From Tyto alba (lineage: Eukaryota; Chordata; Aves; Strigiformes; Tytonidae): a stretch of DNA of 64,000 nt. Position numbers and translations under genes: made by a program. The stretch covers positions 25,694,899 through 25,758,898 of the forward strand of contig NW_024881282.1 of assembly GCF_018691265.1 (NCBI RefSeq), written 5' to 3'. Below are positions 26,701 through 38,700 of this stretch, one piece after another (the first letter of the stretch is position 1; every line of letters begins with the position of its first letter). The notes under the pieces were generated by a model. The model had not been told where the DNA came from and searched no databases. It saw nothing but the letters and a program-made list of their open reading frames with translations.

Positions 26701-29700
26701 GTGTACTGAATACCAGGGGAGTAACTTTCTTCTCTACTGTTTGTGTTTAAGGCCTGAGTTAAGGCAGATTAACATTCAACAAGGCATAATAAACCAATTC
26801 TGTTCAACTGCATGGTTTCAAACAGTTCTGTTGAAATAAAAGTTGAGCGTCTTACTCATGCTTTGCCAGTTACATTTAGGGGATGGTTTGGACAAATTAA
26901 TGGTGCATCCATAAACCTGGATCTCTTGTATGAACAATCACTTATGTTTTGGAATGGCTGTGTATAGTATTATTTAATCAAGAAAAACAACACAGATACT
27001 TTGCAGAATTCTGCAGAAACTGCCTAGTGGAGAAGGCTTGACAATTAATCTAACAGTAGCTAAACACTACTGAATTTCTACTATCAATTATTGCTAAATT
27101 TTCTTTTTCCAATTTGTGAAATTTGCAGTTTCATCTGAAGTAGACTTTCAGTTTTTTAGTATATATCATATAATCTGAAAATAAAAACTTTTAAAATTAG
27201 CAAGTAAAAATCAACATTTAGATTCCAGTATTATTAATTTGGTGTGCTGAAAATGATTGCTCTAACTCATTTGATGAAGGCTAACACCTGAATGACAGTG
27301 ATAGGTGGGAATATCTTTTATGGTATATATTATGTTGTGCATACCAAATACATGGCAAAGTTACCTGGAAAAGAGGAAGGCTATTGCATACAGTTGATGG
27401 TTAAAACCTGCCTTGAAACTGAAAATGTTTGGTCAAGAGAAGTGTATCACCTGTGCAAACAAGGAGTACTTTATTCTAAACTTAATACTGTATTTTGTTT
27501 GAACAAATATTTCTGCAAATGTTTTTTTTGGTCATACAAAAGATAATAACCTTATACTTCTTAATAATAAATGTAGTAAATCTTTCTGAATTCATTAAGT
27601 TCCTGGATTTGCAGCCACATACTGAAGTGATATCAAGTAGGAATAAAGCATTCATTTCAAGAAATTAAAATCTTTATGTAACATTTTGTGAGTGTTGAAG
27701 GTGTTCATAAGGTATACATGCTTTCATACTAAACAATGTTTGCAGTAGTTACTGCACTAACCCTATTACAGTCTTGTCAAATTACCTTGCTAGATTCATA
27801 GGCTTCCTTTAAACTACATTTCTTCATTCTTGTTGCTACTTGCTGATTTCTGTAAAATGTCAGTTAGATGAAATTTAATACTCTGGGGATGTTCTTCTTT
27901 GGTATATCATGTTTTTAGTTTTAGGTTGTGTTCCTAGCACAGTTAATGCCTTCTTCCTCTGTAAAGTAATTTCCTTCCTTGTCTAAGAATTTGAAAGTAT
28001 ATTTTACTAGTGGTAGTTAAGAAGAGCAGATTCCTAGAGCAGGATCCTAGAAATAACATAATTCCTCTCTTTAACTTCCTAATTTCCAAAAAATAAGACA
28101 AAACAGAACCCATTCTTCTCACTTTCTTCCAAGCCAAGGTCTACCCACAACCGAAAAAAGGAACCACTTCTTGTAATTTGGAGATCTCAGGGCACTGATT
28201 GTGGCTTTCCCGCAAAGCTCGCCTCTTTCATGTCTCAGTTAAGTTTATTTCTGTAAATTCTTTCAGATTCTATGCGGGTGCAAAGGTCCATCAGTTCAGA
28301 ACACTTCAGTATGGTATCTGATAGTCTAAGGGAGCCTCAACTGGCACGTAGCTCAAATTGCTGGACTTTAGAGTTCACATTTTTGCTCTGACCAAACTTG
28401 CTGATGCAAACTGGCCTTTCAGAAACTTTTCTTAAATAGTTCATTACATCTCCTGTTCATTCTAATTGTTGGTACTGTTAGCCAGCTGGGAGAATCAATT
28501 GTTCAAATTTTCCAAAAGTGCAGTTTTTCTAGATGCGTTGTGAACTCTGGTTGTGCCAAAGCTTTTCTTCCAAAGGAGGATTATTCAAAATACTTGAGAA
28601 TTTTTGGAGAATGTCTTCAAACAGATGTTTTTTCTTTCCTATCACTGTCTTTGGGAGTTCCTTTGATTTATAATTCTGACTTTAGTTCACTATATCTCAG
28701 GGTTCTGATTCTTTAGGCAAAGCGACCATCCCTTATTTAGTGCTCTGCCTGCTTTGTTCCTCACAAGAGGCTACGATTTTGCCTGTCATTCAGCTACCCT
28801 CACAATCATTCCTCTAGTCTACAATGACTGCCATTAAGACCTCTGAAATACAGAGAAATCTGCATACTCTACCGTTATACCAGAGCTCAGGACTAGTGCA
28901 GTAGGCACACATCTGTGAGTATATGTAGTATGTATGGCTGCAATTAACACCAAAGCCACAGAGTTTGGGAAAAGGCAGATCTCGATCTACAAAGAAAAAT
29001 GAATCATTTGCACCTTGTCCCACCCGTATTCTGTGATGCAGGTAGAAGCAACGGATTTTAAGATTAACTAGAGAAGTAATTAAAATAAGCTTTATTCATT
29101 ATTTATAAATAATATTTATATGAAATTTATATTTAATATTTATAAATTTTATATATATAATATTTATATTATATTATTTATTGCATATTACATGCTTATT
29201 ACAGAACATTGTACCATAGAAACAGTTCATAATACTTAGCTGGTCTTGCTCAACATGTCATTCTGAATGCATTTAGTTGTAACCACTATACCTTAATATA
29301 GAAATTTCTTTATTAAGGAAATAAATACTTTACTTTGAAAGACTAAATTTTCAGTTATAGCAAAAGGCCTGGTTTTTTTTGAACAAGAAATGTTATATTG
29401 ACTGTGTGAGCAGCAATAATGAAAAGCCACCACACTTAGTAACTATTGTGTAGAAATGACACATAATAAAACTTTTAAGACAGGAAGAGAGGAAAATAAA
29501 CTGGCAGTAGAACTATGTGGTTTGCCTCTTTCCCATTAAGTCTTCCCAAATTCATTGAAAAGTGTCTTGAAATTTTAAAATACATTTAGTAGAAACATAG
29601 CAGAATTCAGTATTTGCATTCCTAGGTTTTAGCTGTAATAAAGCATGCCCATTTTTAGTCTTTCAGTTGCTGACCAAGACTTTTACCTAATACGTTGACG

Positions 29701-32700
29701 CATAGTAGCATCCTCAGTTGCTAGAGGTTGCAGAAAGAAAAGAGAAATCAGAGCAGCGTCCTTGCTCTCACTGTGCCTTTTTTGCTACCCATCTTTGTTC
29801 CCAAGCAGAAAAGAAGGGAGAGAAATGTGTCCCAGCTGGGATCCTGACAGGGCTGATAAACACAGAATAAAGGGGCAAGGAAGGTAATGTGGGAGGAAGA
29901 GATGCATCTGATAGCAGTTTTTGGTGCTCTTTATAAAGGGATGTTTCAACAAAGCCCTGTCCTAATAGCCTTGTCAAGTCTGCTCCACTCCTCTTAACCC
30001 TCCCATACACATTTCAAAACAAGTTATCAGATGATTCCCTATATTGCTGCATCTGAGTTTGCTCTTGATCAGTGCTGCAATATCAATCTTTCTGTCATGT
30101 ACGGTGGTTGGAGTAAAAATGCATTCATGCGTGCACATCCAAACACACATTAAATACTCCTGAAAATTCATATCTGCTTAAGCCAATTATATAGTACAAG
30201 ATAATATTTTATCTATGACCACTGAACCTGCAGTAGCAAAATGGAGCAAATTGTAAATCAAAAGCAGCACTTGCTGCTAAAGGAAAGGGGAGAACTGCTG
30301 GTGTTTAAGTAGTGGTTCTGATCAAGCACAGCTTCTTTTACTGGAGAAGACAGTGCTGGAGTTAATTCTCAGCTCTCTCTGTTCCCTCTCCCATTCCTGT
30401 AGGAGCAACAACTATCCTTTATACCTTCTTTATTGATCCTGTACATATTTTAACATATATCAACTATGTTAAATCTAAGGCTATTTTTTGCAGTCTTCAT
30501 GCTCTCACGCTGCTTGTATCAGATGTCAAAGTTGAATTCCTTCAGTGACCAGTAACTAACCATCTGCAATTTGAGCTTATATGCTTGACAACCTCTGCTA
30601 ACCTCCTGTGGTTGTATTTTCCTAAGTCACCAGTACAATGTGCATACACTGAATTTCTTTTCCCTTTCTGTATATCAATGTTAGTAATAAGAGAGTATCA
30701 TATATCAGAATTTGTAGCCTCTCTTTTCATTCTGTTATAATAATAATCTTTTGAGCAGGAGACTAGTATTTCCAATTTATGATCACATTTGTTAGGCTTT
30801 GATGGCAGAGTGTCCCTTTAATTCTTGTTTTTCTCAAAAAAATGTGAGGCAGTATTAAATTGATTCATAACTTACTTGTGCCTGATTTTCAGATAGTGAT
30901 CTCTGATAAATTCTTGAGGCATAATAAACACTGAAAACTAGGAGGTAGATTAATGCCAAAATTTGCTTACAAAATGAATTTTATTTTAACTTAAGCAGTT
31001 TAGAAAGTTATGAAATTTCATGGTGATGAAATGACATAAATTCTGTTGTGAAACACTTTGACATTTAAAACAGCAAAGTTACGAAAAACTGTATAGAGGT
31101 AAAACATTCAGAGCTTTGGGATCTGACAAATCTTAGAGAAAAGGAAAATTTTCCAGGTAAGAAAAGTTTTCATGTGGTAAAATGTCAAAATATAGTACAT
31201 ACAGAATGCAGATGTTTTTGGAAATCAGTGAAATCACTAAATTATTTATATCTCTGCAGAAAGTGCACAGAGATAACTATCTGTGTAGTTAAAAATGCCC
31301 TTTGAGGAGAAACACATCATCACCACAGAGCAGTAAGTGGGCATCACGGGGAGTTTCCCTACAAAATGGACTCTTAACCCAAATGCAGGTCACAGAATGG
31401 TTAAGGTTGGTGGAAGGGACCTCTGGAGGCCATCTGGTCCAACCTCTCCCTGTTCAAGCATTGCCACCTACAGCCAGTTGCCCAGGACCATGTCCAGAGA
31501 GCTTTTGAATACTTTTCAGGATGGAGACTGTGCCACCTTGCTGGGCACCCTCACGGTGAAAAAGTGATTCCTGATGTTCAGAGGGAACCTCCTGTGTTTC
31601 GTTTGGTGCCTGTTGCCTCCGGTCCTCTCACTGGGCACCACTGAAAAGAGCCTTACTCCATCTTCTTTGCACCTTCCCTTCAGGTATTTATGCACATGGA
31701 TGAGATCCCCCCTGAGGCTTATTTTCTGCAGGCTGAACAGTTCCAGCTCTCTCAGCCTTTCCTCACAGGAGAGGTACTCCAGTCCCTTCATGATTTTAGT
31801 GGCCCTTCAGTGGACTCTCTCCCGCAAGTCCATGGCTCTCTTGTGCTGGGGAGCCCAGAATTCCAGGTGTGGCCTCCCCCGTGCTGAATGGAGGCAAAGC
31901 ATCACCTCTATCCACCTGCTGGCAACATTCCTCCTAATGCAGCTAAAGATAACATTATTGTTACCTTTATTGCCAAATGTATCTCAAACCATTGACTTCC
32001 CATTAACTTACTTTCGCCCTTCCTACTCGCATTCTCTGTCACGGTACCTGCATCTCCTACGTTTTCAGCGTGGCATTGCTGCCTCCCTTCTGCTTGACAT
32101 CACCAACCATAAGACAGAGTTGACTGACAGATCTGCTCCGAGGGTTCTCCAGCAGCTGCAGTCAGGTGCCCACTCTGGTTAGTGGGCATCCATCTTACGG
32201 CCCGCATTCAGATGGACGCTGGTCACGAGACCTTATCTTGTCACGTGTCAGTCACTTGAACAGATGAACTTTCCTGTCGTTCCTTTCTAAGCAACGGAAT
32301 TTTTTCAGGGTTTCCAGCAGCCTTGAGAGCTCTGCAAAAGCTGGATGGGTTTATGGGTTTACATAATTGGTAGGAACCTATAATTTGGAAAGAGAAGCCG
32401 ATAGCCAGTAAATTGCCTATTTCTAACCTGGATAACCAAACCCCTAGTGCTAATACTCAATAGTTTCATAATATAGGATTTCTTACTGTGTGGGGGGAAA
32501 GATTTGTTAGAACCAAAGGGATAAAAATTGTGGTGGCTGTACGCAACGAAAACAAGCAAGGTGATTCATAATTAATCTCAGCAATAAAGTATTTTAAACC
32601 GGGTAAAGATTTTAGAAATATATTATATATATATTGCATTAATTAAATGGTGGTCATTTCTAGCAAATTTTCTTGTATCAGTACAGCACTGTGTGTTACT

Positions 32701-35700
32701 ACTAGTTTTCTTTTTGCCACTGTCAAATGAATGTTACATGCAAAAGTAGTTATGTGCCAAGTAAATCTGACAACACTTTGCAGAAAGGCAAAAATCTATC
32801 TTCTTGTGCTTGATTGGTTTGTCAGTGTTTCCAGAAAATCTAGTTTTAGATCAGGTATGAATCATGGTATGTTTAAGAATAACAGACATTTTCACTCTTC
32901 CTTTGTAAAAGCTCTGAGAATCATAAATTTGAAATATGGCATTTATAGTTTTATTTGGATTTTGTGTGTGTGTATGTGTGTATGTAGCTTATTTGCATAT
33001 ATTCCTGACTGTTAATGGAGCATGAGTTTTAATGGTGTTTAAAAATAACTATTCCTTTAATCAAAACGGTATAGGATTTGATATTCTAATTAGAGTGAGT
33101 TTATGTACAGTAAAATAGAAGGCATTTAATTTGTTCTTTATTTGTAATGCTTTGTATACTCAATTTCTTATTTTAGAATATTTATAGCTGTTTAATATGA
33201 CACATTTCTTCCAGATAGTTACTTCTGAAACTTGTTAAGACTGATGCTGAAAGGAGAGAGAAATAATACTACATAAAATACCAAATATTGTATCAACATG
33301 TTGATCTGGAATGGAGCAAATAAAAAAAAAAATGTTTAATTGTTCAGTAACATTAAACTACTGGAAAATTAAAACAAAGTTTAACAGTTTCTGTATTCCC
33401 TCTCAAGTCCAATGTATTTTCCTCACATTTTGTGACAAGAATTTTGCCTAAAATATTTACTTTGTCAAACTTGTGTTTTCTTTTTTTTCAGAGCACATTC
33501 AAATTTAAATCTGAGAGTGACATTCATCTGGCTGAGCACCATAAACAAGTGCTCTATGATGGGAAACTTGCAAGTAGCATTGCTTTTACTTATAATGCAA
33601 AGGCTACTGATGCTCAACTCTGCCTTGAATCCTCACCAAAGGAAAATCCTTCAATTTTTGTACACTCCCCCCATGCTCTTATGCTTCAGGTTTGTGCTAC
33701 TAAATTGTTGTTCTGTGATTACTGTTAGCTCAACATCATTTGAATAAGAAGAAGATTTGTCTGCTACTGTACAAAGACATTGTTATTTTGTATTGTTCCA
33801 GTTCTTAATATACCTATCACTTCAACCGCTCTTTCTTTGCTTGCTTTCTAGAGCACAAAGTTATTATTTCATAATGAAGAAATATATACTTCATTCCATA
33901 AGACACAGTTTGCCACGATACTGAAGTTTTTCTGTTTAATGTTTGCCTTTAAGTATAGTGATTATAAATGAAACATAAGTAATAAAACTAACTTAAAACA
34001 AGTCTGATTTAACATGCACTCAATTCAGTGTTAAAGTGTTCCCAAGTTATGTTTGTAACTGTCCTTTAAAATTGAGATTAACTGAGCTTTTCCCTTTTAT
34101 TTATTTATTTTATCAATTTTAGGATGTGAAAGCTATCGTAACCCACTCCATTCACAGCGCAATTCATTCCATTGGAGGGATTCAAGTTCTTTTTCCTCTC
34201 TTTGCCCAATTAGACAATCGACAGCTGCACGACAGTCAGGTGGAAACAACAGTTTGGTAAGCTTCTTTCAAGAAACATAAAAACTAAATTAAGATGAGAT
34301 TATTTCTGATTTTTTTGTGGAAATGTTTGTTTTGTTTGCTTTTGTAAATGCTGTGACTTACTTTTACCCTTGTTTCAGTGAAAATAATACTATTTTTTAA
34401 AAAGTAGTTTACTGTAGAGATGTGTAAATTGTATTAATCTAATGAGATTCCAGATGGAGCTGGCATAAAATTGGTTGGATTAAATAATGAATTCAAATCA
34501 CTATAGAGTCTTTAAGGATATTTTTTGTGACAGTTCTTGCAACTTCTATAAGAAACCAATGTGCTTTAACTTGACACTGCAATGTTGTTTACTTTTTCAA
34601 AGTCTGTGTCATTTGAATTCATACTTAACAACATTCAAAATTAATGGAAGGTTTTTTCTTCCATATTAATACATGAATTAATACAAAAATCATAGAGCTG
34701 TGTGGCCATATTACAATTGCAACAGTTGACTGGGGTCACAGCAAGAGAGTTTTAAGGAGGGACACATGAAGTCTCTGCTCTGACATTATGTAAGTAACCC
34801 CAAGTTGAACAGCCTGCACAGAAGTTAGATGAATGCTTTCATGTGTAGCCTGCTGTTGTGGTTTGAGCTCAGATGTCAACAGAGCATCATCTAGCTGCTC
34901 ACTCCCCTCTTCCCCCCCAGTGCTGAGAAAGAGAAAATAATTGAAAGATTGGGAATTGAGTTAGGACAGGGAGGGATAGATCACCCATTATGGTCATGGG
35001 CAAAAGACAGACTCGTTAGGGGAAGAAAAAAATAACATAAATTTATTACAGATGCTGACAACAATAACACTTAACAGACAGAGTAGGACAGTGAGAAGCA
35101 TTACCACATCTCAAAAATATCTTCCCCCCACCCCTCCGTTCTTCGTGGGTTCAGCCTGCTCCCAATAGCCCTATCTTCTCTCCCCAGTGGCACAAGGGGC
35201 AGGGAATGGGGGTGCAGTCAGTGCTGCTGCTTCTTCCATCTTCAGGGAGAGGGGGAACTTCTGGAGCTTCTTCCCCTTGCTCCAGCATGGTCCACCTCTC
35301 ACAGGAGGCAGTCCTCCACAAACTTTTCTCCGGCTTGAGTCCCTCCCATGGGCCTCAGTGTTTCCCTCACAGCTCCGGCGTGGGTCACCGACTTTCTCCA
35401 ACTGGATTCCCACCCATGAGCTGCAGGCCTTCCCGAGCTGCTCCGGCCTGGGACACCCCTGCATGCTGCAACCCTCCTAGTGCTGAACTACAACAGTGGG
35501 GGCTGCTTCTTCCCACAGGGTCCCAGCTGCCTTCAGGCACAGACACCTTATTTATCTGATGCAGCCCCCCACAGACCATAAATCAGTGTCTGCTCCACCA
35601 CAGACCTCCATGAGTGACAGGGGGAGACGGGATACAGGGCGTCCCTGCTCCAGCACACCTCCTCCCCTCTTTCTTCCTCTGTTCCTCCACTGACCTTGGT

Positions 35701-38700
35701 GTTCACAAAGCTGTCATAACACCTTCTCACAAGTCCAACTTCTCCTCTCAGGTCTCTTCTTAAGTATGTTATCGCAGGATCGCAGCTGATTGGCTTGACC
35801 TTGGTGCAGAGGTGGAGCTGACTTGGAGCTGGGGGAGCTTTGAGAAGCTTCTCACAGAGGGTCAGTGCTGTAGCCCCCTCCCCTGCCACCAAAAAACCCC
35901 ACCCCTCCCTCAAACCCAGGACACCTGCAAAGGACTGCTTAGGAGTCTGTTAGTACCCACGCTGACTTGTTCAAAGCTAACTGTGATTATTTTTGCAAAG
36001 AAAATCTCTTGTCAGCTGCTTGTTGGGACAGGCCTCTATTCTAGTGGCAACACAAGATGTCTAAACTTGTCAGAACAAAGTGTGTGGCCTAAACCTTTGG
36101 AGGTAGCAGCACTGAAAAGGTAATGCTGAAAACCTAGTATGGTGCTTCCCTGTAGGGCTGGTATGTAATCAAAACCTGCTAGAAAAGAGTGTTTAAGGGC
36201 AGCATAAGCTGACTCTTCTGTTTGAATAAATTTATAAAATACGTGCATAATTCAGAGTATGTGGCTTATTTTCCTGCTTAGAATACTCTGGCATTAATTA
36301 TTTTAGATATTTCCTATTGCATTGGATAGTTCAGTAATAAATTAGTTAACTGAAAAATAATTACATAATACTAACATTGTCGACAATTTTGAAAAATTTA
36401 GCTGAAAGGGATACATTGGTATAATTACTCATGAAAGATCACTTGTCTCAATCTAATTTAAGAAATTAATCAATTTGGTGAAGTTTTGTCAGTCATTTGT
36501 TTCTCCCTTTGGTGACTCAAATATATGTAGCTAAGATGGCTGCTGGTTTTCATTTGTTTCTGTAGTGTGAAAAGTTAATGTATTTCATGACAATATTTTC
36601 GTACAATGTTAGAAATAATACCGGTCTTAAGAATAATGAATTATACTTCCCAGCAGTATAGTGGTACAAATTATTTCATTCCATATTAAAGACAGAAAAC
36701 CTGGTTGTATGTTGACTTATGTGGGTTATTTACTTTTCCATAGTCTGTTTTCCAGTATGTGCTTTGCATTGAAGTATTGTGAAGTAAGGGAAATAGAAAA
36801 AACAATGCTTGGTTTTAAATAAATTTGGGGAAAAAAAACCCTGTATATTTTTATTTACTGGCACAGGAGTAGGCAAAAATGCTTTATTCCAATTTAAGGA
36901 AGATTACGTGTGTTTGTGCCCGAACATAGGAATAAAATATACATCAAATTCATTAATGAGATGAGACTTTGATAAATGATAAAGCAGTAACTAGGCCTGT
37001 TTAAAAACGGAGAGCTAATATGAGGTAAGTTTTATAAGTCGAGATAAAGACTAATTCTTCCTAAGTGTGTGGTCTTTCCAGTGAGTGAGAACATTCATAA
37101 AGTTCAGTTTAAAATGTACAGAACATTTCTGGAGTTAGTTGAACTGTAAGTCAGAAGAAAAAAGTTGTTCTTGAATAAATCAATGCATTTCTTCTATAAT
37201 TAGATTATATTCTAAAAAGAGATCGGTAATTCATTATGCTATATGATTGCACAAATGCACAATACAAGATGTGATGCTAACTCAAGAACACATTTAAAAG
37301 ATTTTTAAGGCAATGGCTTCTTGATGAGATGTAACTTAGAAGTTGAATTATCATGGGTTTGGTGTATGTGCATTATTTTCTTATATTTAATTTAATAGGA
37401 TGTAGATACTGAGAAAAATAATATTTTCAGTGACCAAGGGAGTAGGCAAATAAAGAAATAAAAGATTTCTGGGGCCAAGGAAAGGAGATAATGGGGAAAG
37501 GGGGGCTAAACATGAAAAACAGGGTACGTTTAGGATTAATTTGTGGAGTGGAATAAGGGAAGAAGTATACTTACTGAATCCTTTCCTTCTTTCCCCTTGT
37601 TTTTCAGACTATTCTCTCTTTATTTGTTCCTTTCCAAAATGCAGTTGTTGAATTGTATCTGATACTTGTTCATACCCTTCTTACCTATGAAAATGTATCT
37701 ACAGCAGTAGCAGAGGCCGCACCACTTCTTTTTGAAAAGTAGTTGACTTTCAGCCGTTACGATCTCTGTATTTTCGTAAGCAGATATTCTTTATGCTGCT
37801 TTACCAAAAAAAAAAAAATCCAGATAATGCTTGATGACAGTGGACTGTTAAGTTTGTAAAGGCTTACTAAGGCTATAGAATTTATTTCTTTATGGTGGCT
37901 AGCTGGGGGGGGCTCAGAAGTTGTCCCTTGAATAGCTGTGCTGCATTTTGTCTCAATGTGTTGCTGGGAGGTGGGAAATACGAATAGCTTGATTACCCCA
38001 GTGCAAGTATCCTAGGTTTCCAGACTACTTTTCTGAATCCTTCTCACCTCCTCTCCTGCACATATCAAAATCAAGGTTCTCAATTATTTAGTTTTCATTT
38101 TTTTTAATGTTAGAAGGGGTTTCTTAACAGAACTATGAGATAACATCTTGCTTTTTAATCATCTTGTTCCACTTACAATTTTAATCTTTTAAATTTATAG
38201 AGTCTTGAACCTGATCTTCTCCTACAGTGGGTAGTTCTTCATTCTCCCAGCCCCTGTCTTTGCCTTCTGCATCTTGGGCAGTGTGGCTGGAGCACTTGCC
38301 AGTGAAGACTGAGGCAAAAAAGTATTTTTTCTTAGCTTAAGTGATGCACCTGATATTTGGCAGAGTAGTCCCTCAACTGCCAAGACTGCTACTTTTCATC
38401 CTGCTTTTCAGTACTCTGATTAGAATAGAAAATGCATCAGTTTAAGTCAACGAGGCGTTTGTGTAATAAGAAGAAATATAGAGTGCTTGCAGTAGGTTAA
38501 TCCTGGCTAGATGCCAGGTACCCACCAAAGCTGCTCTATCACTCCCCCTCCTCAGCTGGACAGGGGAGAGAAAATATAACGTGGGTTGAGATAAGGAGAA
38601 GGAGATCATTAATCATTTACTATCACAGACAAAACAGATTAGACATGGGGAAATTAAGTTAATTTATTACCAATTAAATCAGAGTAGGATAATGAGAAAA

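Larger units (their letters stand above)
26417..33491 (+). other. NBEA: NBEA intron (7.1 kb)
   Basis: This phase 0 intron contains an AT-rich tract (29085-29190), a CR1 fragment (31389-31950), a GC-richer stretch of unknown origin directly after it (about 31950-32290) and a TG microsatellite (32963-32985). The rest is unremarkable AT-rich intron. Confidence 0.75.

Noticed and set aside
31574..32182. Longest open frame in the window (202 codons, plus strand)
   Set aside because: It overlaps the antisense of a CR1 3' end, whose minus strand encodes recognisable CR1 reverse transcriptase tail. The plus frame has no homology and is a shadow.
35206..35913. Several 97-121 codon frames on both strands
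   Set aside because: All fall inside solo LTR copy 2. They result from a GC-rich LTR with few stop codons.
36020..36235. Stretch after LTR copy 2 (ttgttgggacaggcctctat ... tttgaataaa) that looks like a 3' end with AATAAA
   Set aside because: There is a single AATAAA and no identifiable body or copy, so I could not support a gene end or repeat.
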